Below, in pieces: positions 1 through 6,409 of a stretch of DNA of 7,961 bases (position 1 is its first letter; each line of letters opens with the position of its first letter). The DNA comes from an uncultured Clostridium sp. (GTDB taxonomy: Bacteria > Bacillota > Clostridia > Clostridiales > Clostridiaceae), in NCBI GenBank assembly GCA_934777095.1, contig CAKVNP010000083.1:1-7961 (forward strand), given 5' to 3'. A program made the position numbers and the translations under genes. Under the pieces are notes generated by a model that was not told where the DNA came from, made no database searches, and worked only from the letters and a program-made list of their open reading frames with translations.

Positions 1-2
1 TA

Positions 3-59
3 ATACTTTTAATTAAAGACCCAAAAGGAGTAGTTCGTAAAACTATTTCAAATAAATAA
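3..59 (+). CDS. Possible C-terminal tail of an upstream gene (partial)
   Basis: This frame is open from the left edge to a TAA at 57-59 and would encode ILLIKDPKGVVRKTISNK. The other two plus-strand frames are broken by stops within the first 40 bases. The mix of charged and hydrophobic residues is protein-like, and the 40-base gap to the next gene fits an operon. Eighteen codons cannot be assigned to a family, and an open run this short can arise by chance in AT-rich DNA, so this is only a candidate for the end of a gene that begins outside the window. Confidence 0.3.
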   Translation: MLLIKDPKGVVRKTISNK

Positions 60-79
60 TAAAGGAAATTTAGGTTGTT

Positions 80-110
80 GGAGGGAAAATTAGTGAAATA
101 TGATTACTAA
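80..110 (+). promoter_or_regulatory. RBS and five-codon leader ORF overlapping the AraC-type gene start
   Basis: GGAGGG at 80-85 is the only good Shine-Dalgarno sequence before the regulator gene. It lies 14 bases from the regulator's ATG at 100, which is long, but only 7 bases from a GTG at 93. The GTG opens a mini-ORF, GTG AAA TAT GAT TAC TAA, which stops at 108-110 and so overlaps the ATG. An in-frame TGA at 94-96 rules out any earlier start for the regulator. Either the spacing is simply loose, or the regulator is translated by coupling to the mini-ORF. The coupling is inference. Confidence 0.35.
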
Positions 111-933
111 TGAATTAGTAAATCAGGCAATTGATTATATCTTGCAGCATATAGGAGAAGAGATAAAAATAGAAGATGTAGCAGCTCATTGTCATTTCTC
201 TAAGTTCTATTTCAGTCGTATTTTTAAGATGAAGACAGGGAAGAGTATTTATGCTTTCATCAAAAGTGCCAAAATTGATCAAAGTGCTTTTCGGTTGAAG
301 GTAGAAAAGGATAAAACTATTACTGATATAGGCTATTACTATGGATATAGCCCGTCTAATTACAGTTCTGTATTTCACAAGGAAAAGAATATTTCACCAG
401 TAAATTTTAGAAAAAATATTAAGCAGATTTCTTTTGAGCATTCTTTTTATCATAAAGAAATAAATCAGCTGGAATCCTTCGAAGAATGTAATAAAAAGAT
501 AACGATTGAAGTTGTGGAAGATTATTACGTAATTTATGAGCGGAGAATTGGCAATTATCATAATTTATCAAAGGACTGGAGCGAATTTCTAGAAAAATAT
601 AAAGCATATAATAAGCCAGATACAATTCTTTTGGAACGTACTTTTGATGATCCATCTATTACTGATGTGGATAACTGCCTTTATGATATATGTATGACTG
701 TTGATAAAAACTGCAGCTTAAAAAATACTTGTGTAATACAAGGAGGAAAATATGCTGTATATCATTTTAAGGGAAAGGTACAGCAGATTTATGCTGCATA
801 TCAGAATTTATTCAATGTTTGGTTTCCTAATGTAGAGTATCAGCTAGATGAACGATATGGCTTTGAAATATATAGGGATATTAACTGTGATACTATGGAA
901 ATGGTATTAGATATCTATTTTCCAATAAAATAA
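100..933 (+). CDS. AraC family transcriptional regulator with GyrI-like effector-binding domain
   Basis: This is a cytoplasmic one-component transcription factor. Residues about 5-105 form the AraC/XylS double helix-turn-helix: the first HTH is around EDVAAHCHFSKFYFSRIFK (25-43), and the second is around TDIGYYYGYSPSNYSSVF (75-92), ending in the usual SPVNFR (99-104). Residues about 132-277 are a GyrI-like (SOUL/Rob-type) ligand domain. It shows RIGNYHNL (149-156), DDPSIT (183-188), QGGKYAVYHFKG (214-225), FNVWFPNVEY (238-247), a Glu at 257 in FEIY, and the terminal strand ending in YFPIK. In this family the domain order HTH then GyrI-like is typical of Rob- and BltR-like regulators that bind amphipathic or cationic compounds. 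The efflux gene 89 bases downstream on the same strand is the likely target. The length of 277 residues is normal and the gene looks intact. ATG 100 is the first possible start after an in-frame stop. The ligand cannot be read from sequence. Confidence 0.9.
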   Translation: MITNELVNQAIDYILQHIGEEIKIEDVAAHCHFSKFYFSRIFKMKTGKSIYAFIKSAKIDQSAFRLKVEKDKTITDIGYYYGYSPSNYSSVFHKEKNISPVNFRKNIKQISFEHSFYHKEINQLESFEECNKKITIEVVEDYYVIYERRIGNYHNLSKDWSEFLEKYKAYNKPDTILLERTFDDPSITDVDNCLYDICMTVDKNCSLKNTCVIQGGKYAVYHFKGKVQQIYAAYQNLFNVWFPNVEYQLDERYGFEIYRDINCDTMEMVLDIYFPIK

Positions 934-960
934 GAAAGCAAGAATTCAGAAGTATATTTT

Positions 961-1022
961 AGGACTTCTTTCTATAATGGAGTTGTTGAGAAACAAGATT
1001 TGTTATAGAAAGGAGTTTTTTT
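961..1022 (+). promoter_or_regulatory. Long hairpin sequestering the MATE gene RBS, with possible -10 box
   Basis: Bases 961-981 can pair with 999-1019. The core, 964-977 with 1003-1016, is 14 continuous pairs with one G-U wobble, and the extensions on both sides use several G-U pairs. After a small internal loop, TTGTT (983-987) pairs with AACAA (992-996), closed by a GAGA loop of the GNRA class. The 3' arm contains the whole Shine-Dalgarno sequence GAAAGGAG (1008-1015), and the ATG at 1023 follows four bases after the stem. A T-run at 1016-1022 overlaps the stem end, so the element could also act as a terminator. The 5' arm holds a perfect TATAAT (973-978) but I see no convincing -35. The pairing is seen; a role in limiting pump expression is inferred. 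Confidence 0.65.
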
Positions 1023-2366
1023 ATGGAGCTAGAGAATATAAAAAAGAATGTAGCGGGAAAGATATTACAGTTTTCAATACCAGCAATTATTGCAATGGTA
1101 CTGACCTCAATGATTACTATTGTAGATGGATATTTTATGGGCAATTATGTAGGAAAAGAAGCAATTGCAGCAGTAAATCTTGGATTACCAATTTTGTACC
1201 TATATCTAGCACTAGGACTAATGTTGTCTGTAGGAGGAGTTGCTATAGCAGGTATGGCACTTGGTGCAGAAAATTATAGAAAGGCAAAGGCTGTATTTAA
1301 CCAGACGATGATTATTACAGTTTTTGTATCTTGTATGCTGAGTATAGTAGTATTAATACTATTTACCCCAATTATGCATTTATTTCATGCAGAGGCTTTG
1401 GTGGGGGAATACTTTAGAAAATATTATCTTATTCTCTTGTGGGAGCTTCCTATTATGGTAATAAACTCTTCATTTGGAATGTTTATTAGGGGTGAAGGTA
1501 ACCCACAGTTTTTTATGAAGGTAAATATTTTAAATGTAGCTAGTAATATTGCCTTAGACTATGTAGCTGTAAGATGGCTGAATCTTGGAGTAGAAGGTAT
1601 AGCAGCAGCTTCATTGATATCAGCAGTAATTGAATTGTTGTGTATTATTTATTATTTTATTAGGAAATCTAAAGTTTATAAGTTTGGCAGATTTACTTAT
1701 TCAGGAGAAGTACTTAAAAATACAATTTTTAACGGAAGTTCAGAATTTATTGGCGAAATGTCTATGAGCATTTCAATGGCAGCTTATAATTATGTCATAT
1801 TAAGAAATATAGGTGTAGATGGGATAGCAGCATTTACAGTCATGGGATATCTGGCTTATATCTTTAATATGATTATTGTAGGATTTGGTCAAGGAGCTAG
1901 TCCGCTATTCAGCTTTACTTATGGAGCAAAAGAGTATGAGCTTTGCAGGAAAATACGAAAAAAGAGCAGTCAGTTTGTCTTTGCAGCTGGGATAATATTT
2001 ATTTTCTTTGTGATATTATCAGCTGACTGGTACAGCGGACTTTTTGTTAAAAACGAGATAGTACGGGAAATGGTACGCTCAGGAATTTATATCTTTTCAA
2101 GTGCTTTTTTAATAGTTGGAATAAATACTATAACTTCTTTTTACTTCACTTCTATAGGAAAAGCAAAGGAATCTGCAGTTATTTCTTCTGCACGAGGGCT
2201 AGTAATATTGCTTATATGTATTTTTACTTTGCCAGTACTATTTGGTATGACAGGAGTATGGATGGTATCTCCGGTGACTGAAGTTATTACTTGTTTGATT
2301 AGTGTATACTATATTGTTAAAATTGATCGTGTGCAGAAAATGAGCATGATGAATGAACAGATATAA
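1023..2366 (+). CDS. MATE family multidrug efflux transporter (MepA-like)
   Basis: This is an inner-membrane antiporter of the MATE family, which exports cationic drugs or metabolites using a Na+ or H+ gradient. At 447 residues it has the usual length, with about 12 hydrophobic helices in two repeated halves. Family marks include TSMITIVDGYFMG (28-40) followed by GKEAIAAVNLGLP (44-56), the IRGEGNPQF stretch near residue 155, NIALDY followed by LGVEGIAAAS in the first half, and GFGQGASPLFSFTYGA in the second half, the equivalent of the conserved QG-x-QP-x-x-x-x-GA region. These resemble the MepA/DinF-like Gram-positive branch. ATG 1023 follows GAAAGGAG by 7 bases. The gene lies 89 bases after the AraC/GyrI-like regulator, the usual arrangement of an inducible pump. 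The start region lies against a strong hairpin that hides its RBS. No truncation is seen; the substrate is unknown. Confidence 0.93.
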   Translation: MELENIKKNVAGKILQFSIPAIIAMVLTSMITIVDGYFMGNYVGKEAIAAVNLGLPILYLYLALGLMLSVGGVAIAGMALGAENYRKAKAVFNQTMIITVFVSCMLSIVVLILFTPIMHLFHAEALVGEYFRKYYLILLWELPIMVINSSFGMFIRGEGNPQFFMKVNILNVASNIALDYVAVRWLNLGVEGIAAASLISAVIELLCIIYYFIRKSKVYKFGRFTYSGEVLKNTIFNGSSEFIGEMSMSISMAAYNYVILRNIGVDGIAAFTVMGYLAYIFNMIIVGFGQGASPLFSFTYGAKEYELCRKIRKKSSQFVFAAGIIFIFFVILSADWYSGLFVKNEIVREMVRSGIYIFSSAFLIVGINTITSFYFTSIGKAKESAVISSARGLVILLICIFTLPVLFGMTGVWMVSPVTEVITCLISVYYIVKIDRVQKMSMMNEQI

Positions 2367-2375
2367 AGCTCATAT

Positions 2376-2885
2376 TTGGAGAAGGAGGCTTTAAGTTTTT
2401 ATAAAAAAGAAAAAAGCAGTTTTTTTAAACGTGCAATTGATATTCTAGATGAAAAAGTTGATAACAATACTGTTCGCAGTTTACTTGAGTGGAATGCCTG
2501 CTGTAAAACTGGTGCTAGGGCAAAAGCTTCTAAAGAATTTGCTAGAATAAATGCAAATTTAACTCTGGAGGAAAAACTTAATAAAATTAGAAAAGCAGGT
2601 TATATGAATATGGGGGAACCTTGGTTTGTTGGTGATGACACTATTAGAATTAATGCAGTTTCTTATTTGTATAATGGGCAATATGAGTGTGGCTGTTCGA
2701 ATTTTAGAAGGCTTAAGCGGGATTATCCGGTTTCTAGAAGTTATTGCTACTGCTGTGGTGGTCATTTTAAATACCACTATGAAATTATGCTAGGTGTAAA
2801 ATTAGAATTACAGGATGTTGTTTCTTCACCTCTTGATAGTGAAGGTAAAAACCCCTGTGTTTTCACCTATAAAATTATTAGATAA
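2376..2885 (+). CDS. Cysteine-rich protein of unknown function, DUF6144-like
   Basis: This is a soluble 169-residue protein with no membrane segment. Paired and clustered cysteines stand out: Cys42-Cys43, Cys105-x-Cys107, the stretch YCYCCGGHFKYHY (123-135) with Cys124, 126, 127 and His130, 134, and Cys161 near the end. The C-terminal pattern of C-x-C-C-x-GH, then G-V-K-L, then SSP, then PCVFTYKI resembles proteins labelled DUF6144 and related predicted metal- or small-molecule-binding domains. I recall this rather than having searched it. The start is odd. The gene is in the same frame as the MATE gene and only three sense codons separate the MATE stop (2364-2366) from a TTG at 2376, which has no RBS. 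The strong AGGAGG (2383-2388) lies inside the reading frame, with no start codon after it until Met77. TTG 2376 by translational coupling is the best guess; a lost start is possible. Confidence 0.65.
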   Translation: MEKEALSFYKKEKSSFFKRAIDILDEKVDNNTVRSLLEWNACCKTGARAKASKEFARINANLTLEEKLNKIRKAGYMNMGEPWFVGDDTIRINAVSYLYNGQYECGCSNFRRLKRDYPVSRSYCYCCGGHFKYHYEIMLGVKLELQDVVSSPLDSEGKNPCVFTYKIIR

Positions 2886-2890
2886 TTAAC

Positions 2891-3010
2891 TTTTAGGACT
2901 AATATAAATTGGATAAAGCTTATGATTTATCACCTAGAGTTTCATCAGTTATGATGGAATAACTGATAGAAACTCTTGTGGTAAGGAATGGCTTTAGGAG
3001 TCTAATATTT
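2891..3010. repeat. Long intergenic hairpin flanked by imperfect direct repeats
   Basis: AGAGTTTC plus ATCAGTTAT (2936-2952) pairs with ATAACTGAT and GAAACTCT (2959-2976), giving 17 base pairs with one bulged A at 2968 and a six-base loop. Beyond a small internal loop, 2926-2933 can pair with 2978-2985 using wobbles. TTTATC (2926-2931) could instead pair with GATAAA at 2912-2917, so two folds compete. Outside the hairpin, TTTAGGACTAATAT (2892-2905) recurs as TTTAGGAGTCTAATAT (2993-3008). No T-run follows on either strand, so it is not a classical terminator. It separates two convergent genes. It could be a transcript-end structure or a small mobile-element relic. Confidence 0.5.
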
Positions 3011-3612
3011 TATTTATCAAACCAGAGAGCCTTTTTTTCAGTTCCTTTAATGATTCTAATTATGCCGCCACCACTGGTATAAATCATCATAACTAAAAAT
3101 ACAGCACATAAAATATATATTTCAATGCTTTTATATCTAAAAAAAGAAATAAGTAAAAATACTGTGGGAATTACAATACTGCCAATAGCCAAATACTTAG
3201 TTAGCAGACAGGAAATCAGACCAATTATACAGGATGTTAAACCACAAAAAGGTGAAAAACAAAATAAGGATATGCAAGTGCAGGCTACTCCACGTCCTCC
3301 ATGGAAGCCATTCCAAAATGGAAAGTTATGTCCAATGGCAGAACCTAAACCGGCATATAAGATGGCCAGCTTGTTTGGCAAGGGAAATAATAAATAAGCC
3401 AGGATGCAGGCAGTAACTGTCTTCATTAAATCACCAGCGAGAACAATACCCCCACATTTTAAACCATAAACTTTAATAGTATTAGTCATACCAGGATTTC
3501 CAGAACCCATAGTTCTGATACTTTTATTAGATTTATAGTAGGAGACAATTTCTGCTGTAAGAATACAGCCTAAGGCATAGCCTATAATAAGGCATAAAAA
3601 ACGCTGAAACAT
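3010..3612 (-). CDS. plsY: Glycerol-3-phosphate acyltransferase, PlsY family
   Basis: PlsY enzymes are integral membrane proteins that transfer an acyl group from acyl-phosphate to glycerol-3-phosphate, the first step of phospholipid synthesis. The 200-residue length and the alternating hydrophobic segments fit the family. Motif 1 is GSGNPGMTN (36-44), Asp61 and Lys64 match the usual D-x-x-K stretch, motif 2 is GHNFPFWNGFHGGRGVA (94-110), motif 3 lies around LAIGSIVIP (141-149), and the end has the usual IIRIIKGTEKK. Two changes are visible: motif 2 normally reads G-F-K-G-G-K-G-V, but here the lysines are His104 and Arg107, and motif 1 has Met for the usual Ala. AGGGGG (3621-3626) sits 8 bases before the ATG. 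The gene stands alone, away from other lipid genes, so it may be a paralogue of a main plsY elsewhere. Activity is likely but not certain. Confidence 0.85.
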   Translation of the reverse strand: MFQRFLCLIIGYALGCILTAEIVSYYKSNKSIRTMGSGNPGMTNTIKVYGLKCGGIVLAGDLMKTVTACILAYLLFPLPNKLAILYAGLGSAIGHNFPFWNGFHGGRGVACTCISLFCFSPFCGLTSCIIGLISCLLTKYLAIGSIVIPTVFLLISFFRYKSIEIYILCAVFLVMMIYTSGGGIIRIIKGTEKKALWFDK

Positions 3613-3653
3613 AATTAATACCCCCTAAGTTAATGATAATTTTCTATTGTAAA

Positions 3654-3683
3654 ATTATAGTCATCTTTTATTTTAAGTATACA
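3654..3683 (-). promoter_or_regulatory. Candidate plsY promoter
   Basis: On the minus strand a perfect TATAAT (3654-3659 on the plus strand as ATTATA) lies about 42 bases upstream of the plsY ATG. The best -35 is TGTATA (3678-3683) with an 18-base spacer, which is a poor match. The location in the divergent gap supports it. Confidence 0.4.
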
Positions 3684-3745
3684 TCTAATAAGTTTAAATG
3701 TTTATATTGAAGGAAAAGAATCATATTTTTTGCTAAGGAAACTCT

Positions 3746-3774
3746 TTGTATCGTATGGTAATAAATGCTAAAAT
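3746..3774 (+). promoter_or_regulatory. Candidate promoter of the alpha/beta hydrolase gene
   Basis: TTGTAT (3746-3751) and TAAAAT (3769-3774) are separated by 17 bases, and the -10 is preceded by TGC, giving an extended -10 (TGCTAAAAT). Transcription would begin about 25 bases before the ATG at 3806, leaving room for AGGAGA (3793-3798). No clear operator is visible. Confidence 0.6.
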
Positions 3775-3805
3775 TTAAATAAGAATATAATTAGGAGAAT
3801 TAATT

Positions 3806-4819
3806 ATGAAAAAAGTATTAAAAAAAGTTATCTTATCAATAGTAGTTATTATTTTATTTTTTAGCTGCTTTGCCTATATTGGAGTAAGTATTGCACATTA
3901 TAAAGTATTTTCAAGAGTAGATTATAAGGAATATGATACTAATAAATATATCACTTATGAAGATATTGATTATAAAAAGTATGAAAGGGAAGTATTGCAG
4001 ATTCCTTCAGGAGAAAATACTTTAACAGGATATCTTTATGGGAGGGAAAATACTAAGGGGTTAATAATTATCAGTCCAGGTCATAGAGACCCAAGTGATG
4101 TTAAGCTTTATGAGATTACATACTTTGTCGATCATGATTGGATGGTATTATGCTACGATTACACAGGCTGTTTTAATAGTGGCGGAAAATCAATGATAGA
4201 TTATAATCAGGCGCCAAAGGATTTAGATGCTGTATTAAGCTATGTTGAAAATCAAGACAGATTTACTGATATGAAACTGCTGTTATTTGGACATAGTTTA
4301 GGTGGTTATGCAACAGCTGCTGTATTACAAGATAATCATAATGTTACTGCCGCTATAGCAGCATCAGGCTTTGATACTCCTATGGAGCAATGGGTTTATT
4401 CTGTAAGTAAATATACAGGGATTTTTGAAGAGTTTTTTAAACCATTTTCAAAAGCATATATGAAAATTAATTATGGAGATGATTCATATTTATCAGCAAT
4501 AGATGGAATTAATTCCGTAGATATACCTGTGCTCGTAATAAGTGGGACAGATGATGCATTTTACGGTGGAGAAAGCAAGATATATGAGAAGAAGGATGAA
4601 ATAACCAATAAAAACTGTACATTTATGCTGATGGATAAAAATAATCATAATGGGCATTATGATTATTTCTTAACTGATGAAGCTGTGGAGTATCAAAAGA
4701 AGGTTGATAATGGACAAGTGGAAGATGTAGATAAGGAATTATATATGGAACATAATGAGAATTTTATGGATAAATTAAATGACTTTTATGAAAATGTTAT
4801 TGAGCAAGATAAAGAATAA
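3806..4819 (+). CDS. Membrane-anchored serine alpha/beta hydrolase
   Basis: This protein belongs to the alpha/beta hydrolase fold, closest in style to the Hydrolase_4/S33-like esterase or lysophospholipase group. Residues 1-7 are basic and 8-30 form one hydrophobic helix, so the enzyme is probably held at the outer face of the membrane as an uncleaved anchor. There is no good lipobox around Cys21. The catalytic parts are SPGH (90-93) near the oxyanion hole, the nucleophile elbow GHSLGG (162-167) with Ser164, the acid in SGTDD (Asp249 or Asp250), and the base in HNGHYDY (His284, less likely His281). The 337-residue length is normal for members with an anchor. AGGAGA lies 7 bases before the ATG. 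The gene has its own promoter and terminator and so is a single-gene unit, divergent from plsY. A link to lipid turnover is tempting but only positional. The substrate is unknown. Confidence 0.88.
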   Translation: MKKVLKKVILSIVVIILFFSCFAYIGVSIAHYKVFSRVDYKEYDTNKYITYEDIDYKKYEREVLQIPSGENTLTGYLYGRENTKGLIIISPGHRDPSDVKLYEITYFVDHDWMVLCYDYTGCFNSGGKSMIDYNQAPKDLDAVLSYVENQDRFTDMKLLLFGHSLGGYATAAVLQDNHNVTAAIAASGFDTPMEQWVYSVSKYTGIFEEFFKPFSKAYMKINYGDDSYLSAIDGINSVDIPVLVISGTDDAFYGGESKIYEKKDEITNKNCTFMLMDKNNHNGHYDYFLTDEAVEYQKKVDNGQVEDVDKELYMEHNENFMDKLNDFYENVIEQDKE

Positions 4820-4839
4820 TCTAAGAAATTTATATAATG

Positions 4840-4874
4840 AAGATGATAGTTGTAATAACACTATCATCTTTTTT
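4840..4874 (+). terminator. Intrinsic terminator after the hydrolase gene
   Basis: AAGATGATAGT (4840-4850) pairs perfectly with ACTATCATCTT (4860-4870) around a nine-base loop, and a run of six T (4869-4874) follows. It lies 20 bases after the hydrolase stop and before the next operon's promoter. Its AT-rich 11-bp stem and immediate T-run are standard for low-GC bacteria. Confidence 0.88.
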
Positions 4875-4897
4875 GATTATTTATAGATATACGGAAA

Positions 4898-4932
4898 ATA
4901 ATTCACTTCAATGAAATGAATTATGATATACT
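4898..4932 (+). promoter_or_regulatory. Operator-like palindrome overlapping an extended -10 promoter
   Basis: ATAATTCA (4898-4905) is mirrored by TGAATTAT (4917-4924), and inside it TTCA (4907-4910) by TGAA (4912-4915), centred on A4911. The whole 27-bp dyad has a single mismatched pair (C4906 and A4916). The right arm overlaps the TG of TGATATACT (4924-4932), an extended -10 box. A weak TTCACT (4902-4907) lies 19 bases upstream inside the dyad. A dimeric repressor bound here would block the promoter. The dyad is seen; the regulator is unknown. Confidence 0.6.
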
Positions 4933-4989
4933 GGAATAAGTGTAAAATATAACCAAATTAAGGGTTTGATGGGAGAGGTGTTTTAAATT

Positions 4990-5094
4990 ATGGAAAGGAA
5001 GAAAAAAGTTTTTTGGGTAATAGTCATACTATTAACTATTTTTAGTTTATTCGCCTACGGGATTTTCATTGAGGCTTGCTCAAAAAATTTATAG
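4990..5094 (+). CDS. N-terminal fragment of the membrane protein, cut off by a frameshift
   Basis: ATG 4990 follows GAGAGGTG (4973-4980) by 9 bases, the only good initiation site in this operon leader. It encodes 34 residues: a basic start (MERKKK), one hydrophobic helix (about 8-28) and then ACSKNL before TAG at 5092-5094. In the next frame the long membrane-protein ORF is open across the same region and continues at once with IYRMAIIYP. Skipping one base in the A6 run (5082-5087) would join the two as SKIYRM and give a continuous protein of about 470 residues starting with a signal-anchor-like helix. I therefore read this as the displaced N-terminus of the next gene. A separate 34-residue membrane peptide is the less likely alternative. 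Confidence 0.6.
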   Translation: MERKKKVFWVIVILLTIFSLFAYGIFIEACSKNL

Positions 5095-6409
5095 AATGGC
5101 AATTATATATCCAGCGGTATTACTAGTTGTAGCATGCTTAATTGGGGTTTATCTTAGGAAAGATGCGCCAATAAAAAAACAATTAGTTTGGATAATAGGA
5201 AGTGGAATTAGCTTTTCATTTTTTTGGTTTATCAGAGAAGATTCTATATGGTTAGCACCATTTTTCTTTGAGGCATTACTAATTACAGCAATTTATTATT
5301 TATTTATAGTGAAGATAAATTTAAAAGAAAAAATAACTAGAACTTCATTATTGGTAATTCCAATTTGTATATTAATTTTAACTAGTACAACAATAAAATT
5401 AATTAACTATAAATATTATGGAGTATATACAACTAATGATAGAATAGATACTTCATTTGCAGACTTAGTTGGAAATATGTTAAAGATAGATACTTCAAAA
5501 ATTGAACAAGTCGATAATCTTAATGATAATGTATGGGTTTCAAGAGAAACATTAGTGAAGATTATTAATGAATGTCCTACGTTACAATCAATAGAAGACA
5601 CAGTATTATATTATTATGATGAATGGGCAAAGGGAACAGAGGGACAACTTCCAGGAGATATTTATGTATGGGCATTAAGGGATGCTGTATCTGCAGCAGG
5701 ATATTATGATACTGCAGTACATGCTAATAAATTTTATGAACAAGTAAATAAAGAGCTTGAGGAAGGTTTTGCAACTGGAATTTTTGAAAAGAAGAATGCA
5801 ATTTATTTTTCTTCTCAATCAACCGGTATACAGTTAGAAGATATACCTTATTATGTAAAGAAAACATTTGATAATTTTTGTTATCTTGCTAATTATTATT
5901 TTAGTAGTGCAGAAATAATTAAATATGCTGATGGCGTTGATGGCGACACTAGATTTATGGAAACAATCACAGGTGTTCAAACAATGTATCGAACACGATA
6001 TGTATATAATTTATCTGGTTATTTGTTTGCTAAAAATGATAATGATATTTTACAGGCTGAATTAATAAATAAAAATGGTGATATCATCGATGCAATGACT
6101 TTTAAACCAAGTGATAATCTTAGTGAGAGGTATTCAAATTATAAAAATTCAGCTAAGGCATATTTTAACACAAATTTAGAAGAACTTAGTACTGATGAAT
6201 ATAGTATTAATATTTACATTAATGGAAAATTACAAGATACAGTTGCTGTTGAGTCTAAGGAAACAGATAACTATATATTAAATATTGATAGAAATGAATG
6301 GATTGAGGATGAAGATCCCCTTATTAGGGAAAATGAAAAGATTGTATCAATTTCTAATTTAATAATTAAGGTTTATAAAAGGAGTAGAGGAAATGAACTA
6401 TCGTATTGA
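5069..6409 (+). CDS. Multi-pass membrane protein of unknown function, N-terminus out of frame
   Basis: I do not recognise a named family. Counting from TTG 5069, hydrophobic segments lie at about 11-28, 38-55, 61-81 and 93-109. They are followed by a hydrophilic region of about 335 residues (110-446) with no further clear helix, probably exposed outside the cell. That region includes a Tyr/Trp-rich stretch, GDIYVWALRDAVSAAGYY (196-213), and acidic segments near the end. TTG 5069 has no RBS and the in-frame ATG 5096 has none either. The true start is very probably ATG 4990, one frame away, which would add a first transmembrane helix. An extra A in the run at 5082-5087 explains the break. The TGA at 6407-6409 overlaps the next gene by 17 bases, so the genes are translationally coupled. 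The body shows no internal stops, so decay, if real, is recent. Frameshift, slippage or sequence error cannot be told apart here. Confidence 0.7.
   Translation: MRLAQKIYRMAIIYPAVLLVVACLIGVYLRKDAPIKKQLVWIIGSGISFSFFWFIREDSIWLAPFFFEALLITAIYYLFIVKINLKEKITRTSLLVIPICILILTSTTIKLINYKYYGVYTTNDRIDTSFADLVGNMLKIDTSKIEQVDNLNDNVWVSRETLVKIINECPTLQSIEDTVLYYYDEWAKGTEGQLPGDIYVWALRDAVSAAGYYDTAVHANKFYEQVNKELEEGFATGIFEKKNAIYFSSQSTGIQLEDIPYYVKKTFDNFCYLANYYFSSAEIIKYADGVDGDTRFMETITGVQTMYRTRYVYNLSGYLFAKNDNDILQAELINKNGDIIDAMTFKPSDNLSERYSNYKNSAKAYFNTNLEELSTDEYSINIYINGKLQDTVAVESKETDNYILNIDRNEWIEDEDPLIRENEKIVSISNLIIKVYKRSRGNELSY

Noticed and set aside
977..1279. A 100-codon plus-strand ORF starting inside the pump leader
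   Set aside because: It is an alternative frame of the MATE gene, has no RBS, and its sequence is rich in unusual Cys/Arg/Tyr runs unlike a real protein.
2926..2985. Hairpin as an ordinary bidirectional terminator
   Set aside because: Neither strand has a T-run directly after the stem.
2891..3010. Known riboswitch class in the convergent spacer
   Set aside because: I could not match conserved core sequences of common classes, and the element is at the 3' ends of both flanking genes rather than in a leader.
3125..3416. Two plus-strand ORFs of 90 and 60 codons
   Set aside because: They lie wholly opposite plsY, which has clear family motifs; they have no RBS and no recognisable domain.
3826..3870. 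Lipoprotein signal peptide on the hydrolase (Cys21)
   Set aside because: The residues before Cys21 (LFFS) do not make a standard lipobox, and the hydrophobic segment continues past the Cys, so a transmembrane anchor fits better.
5080..5094. Programmed -1 frameshift at A AAA AAT before TAG 5092
   Set aside because: A -1 shift does not lead into the long ORF. The long frame is reached by +1 (or -2), so the classical -1 slippery-site model does not fit.
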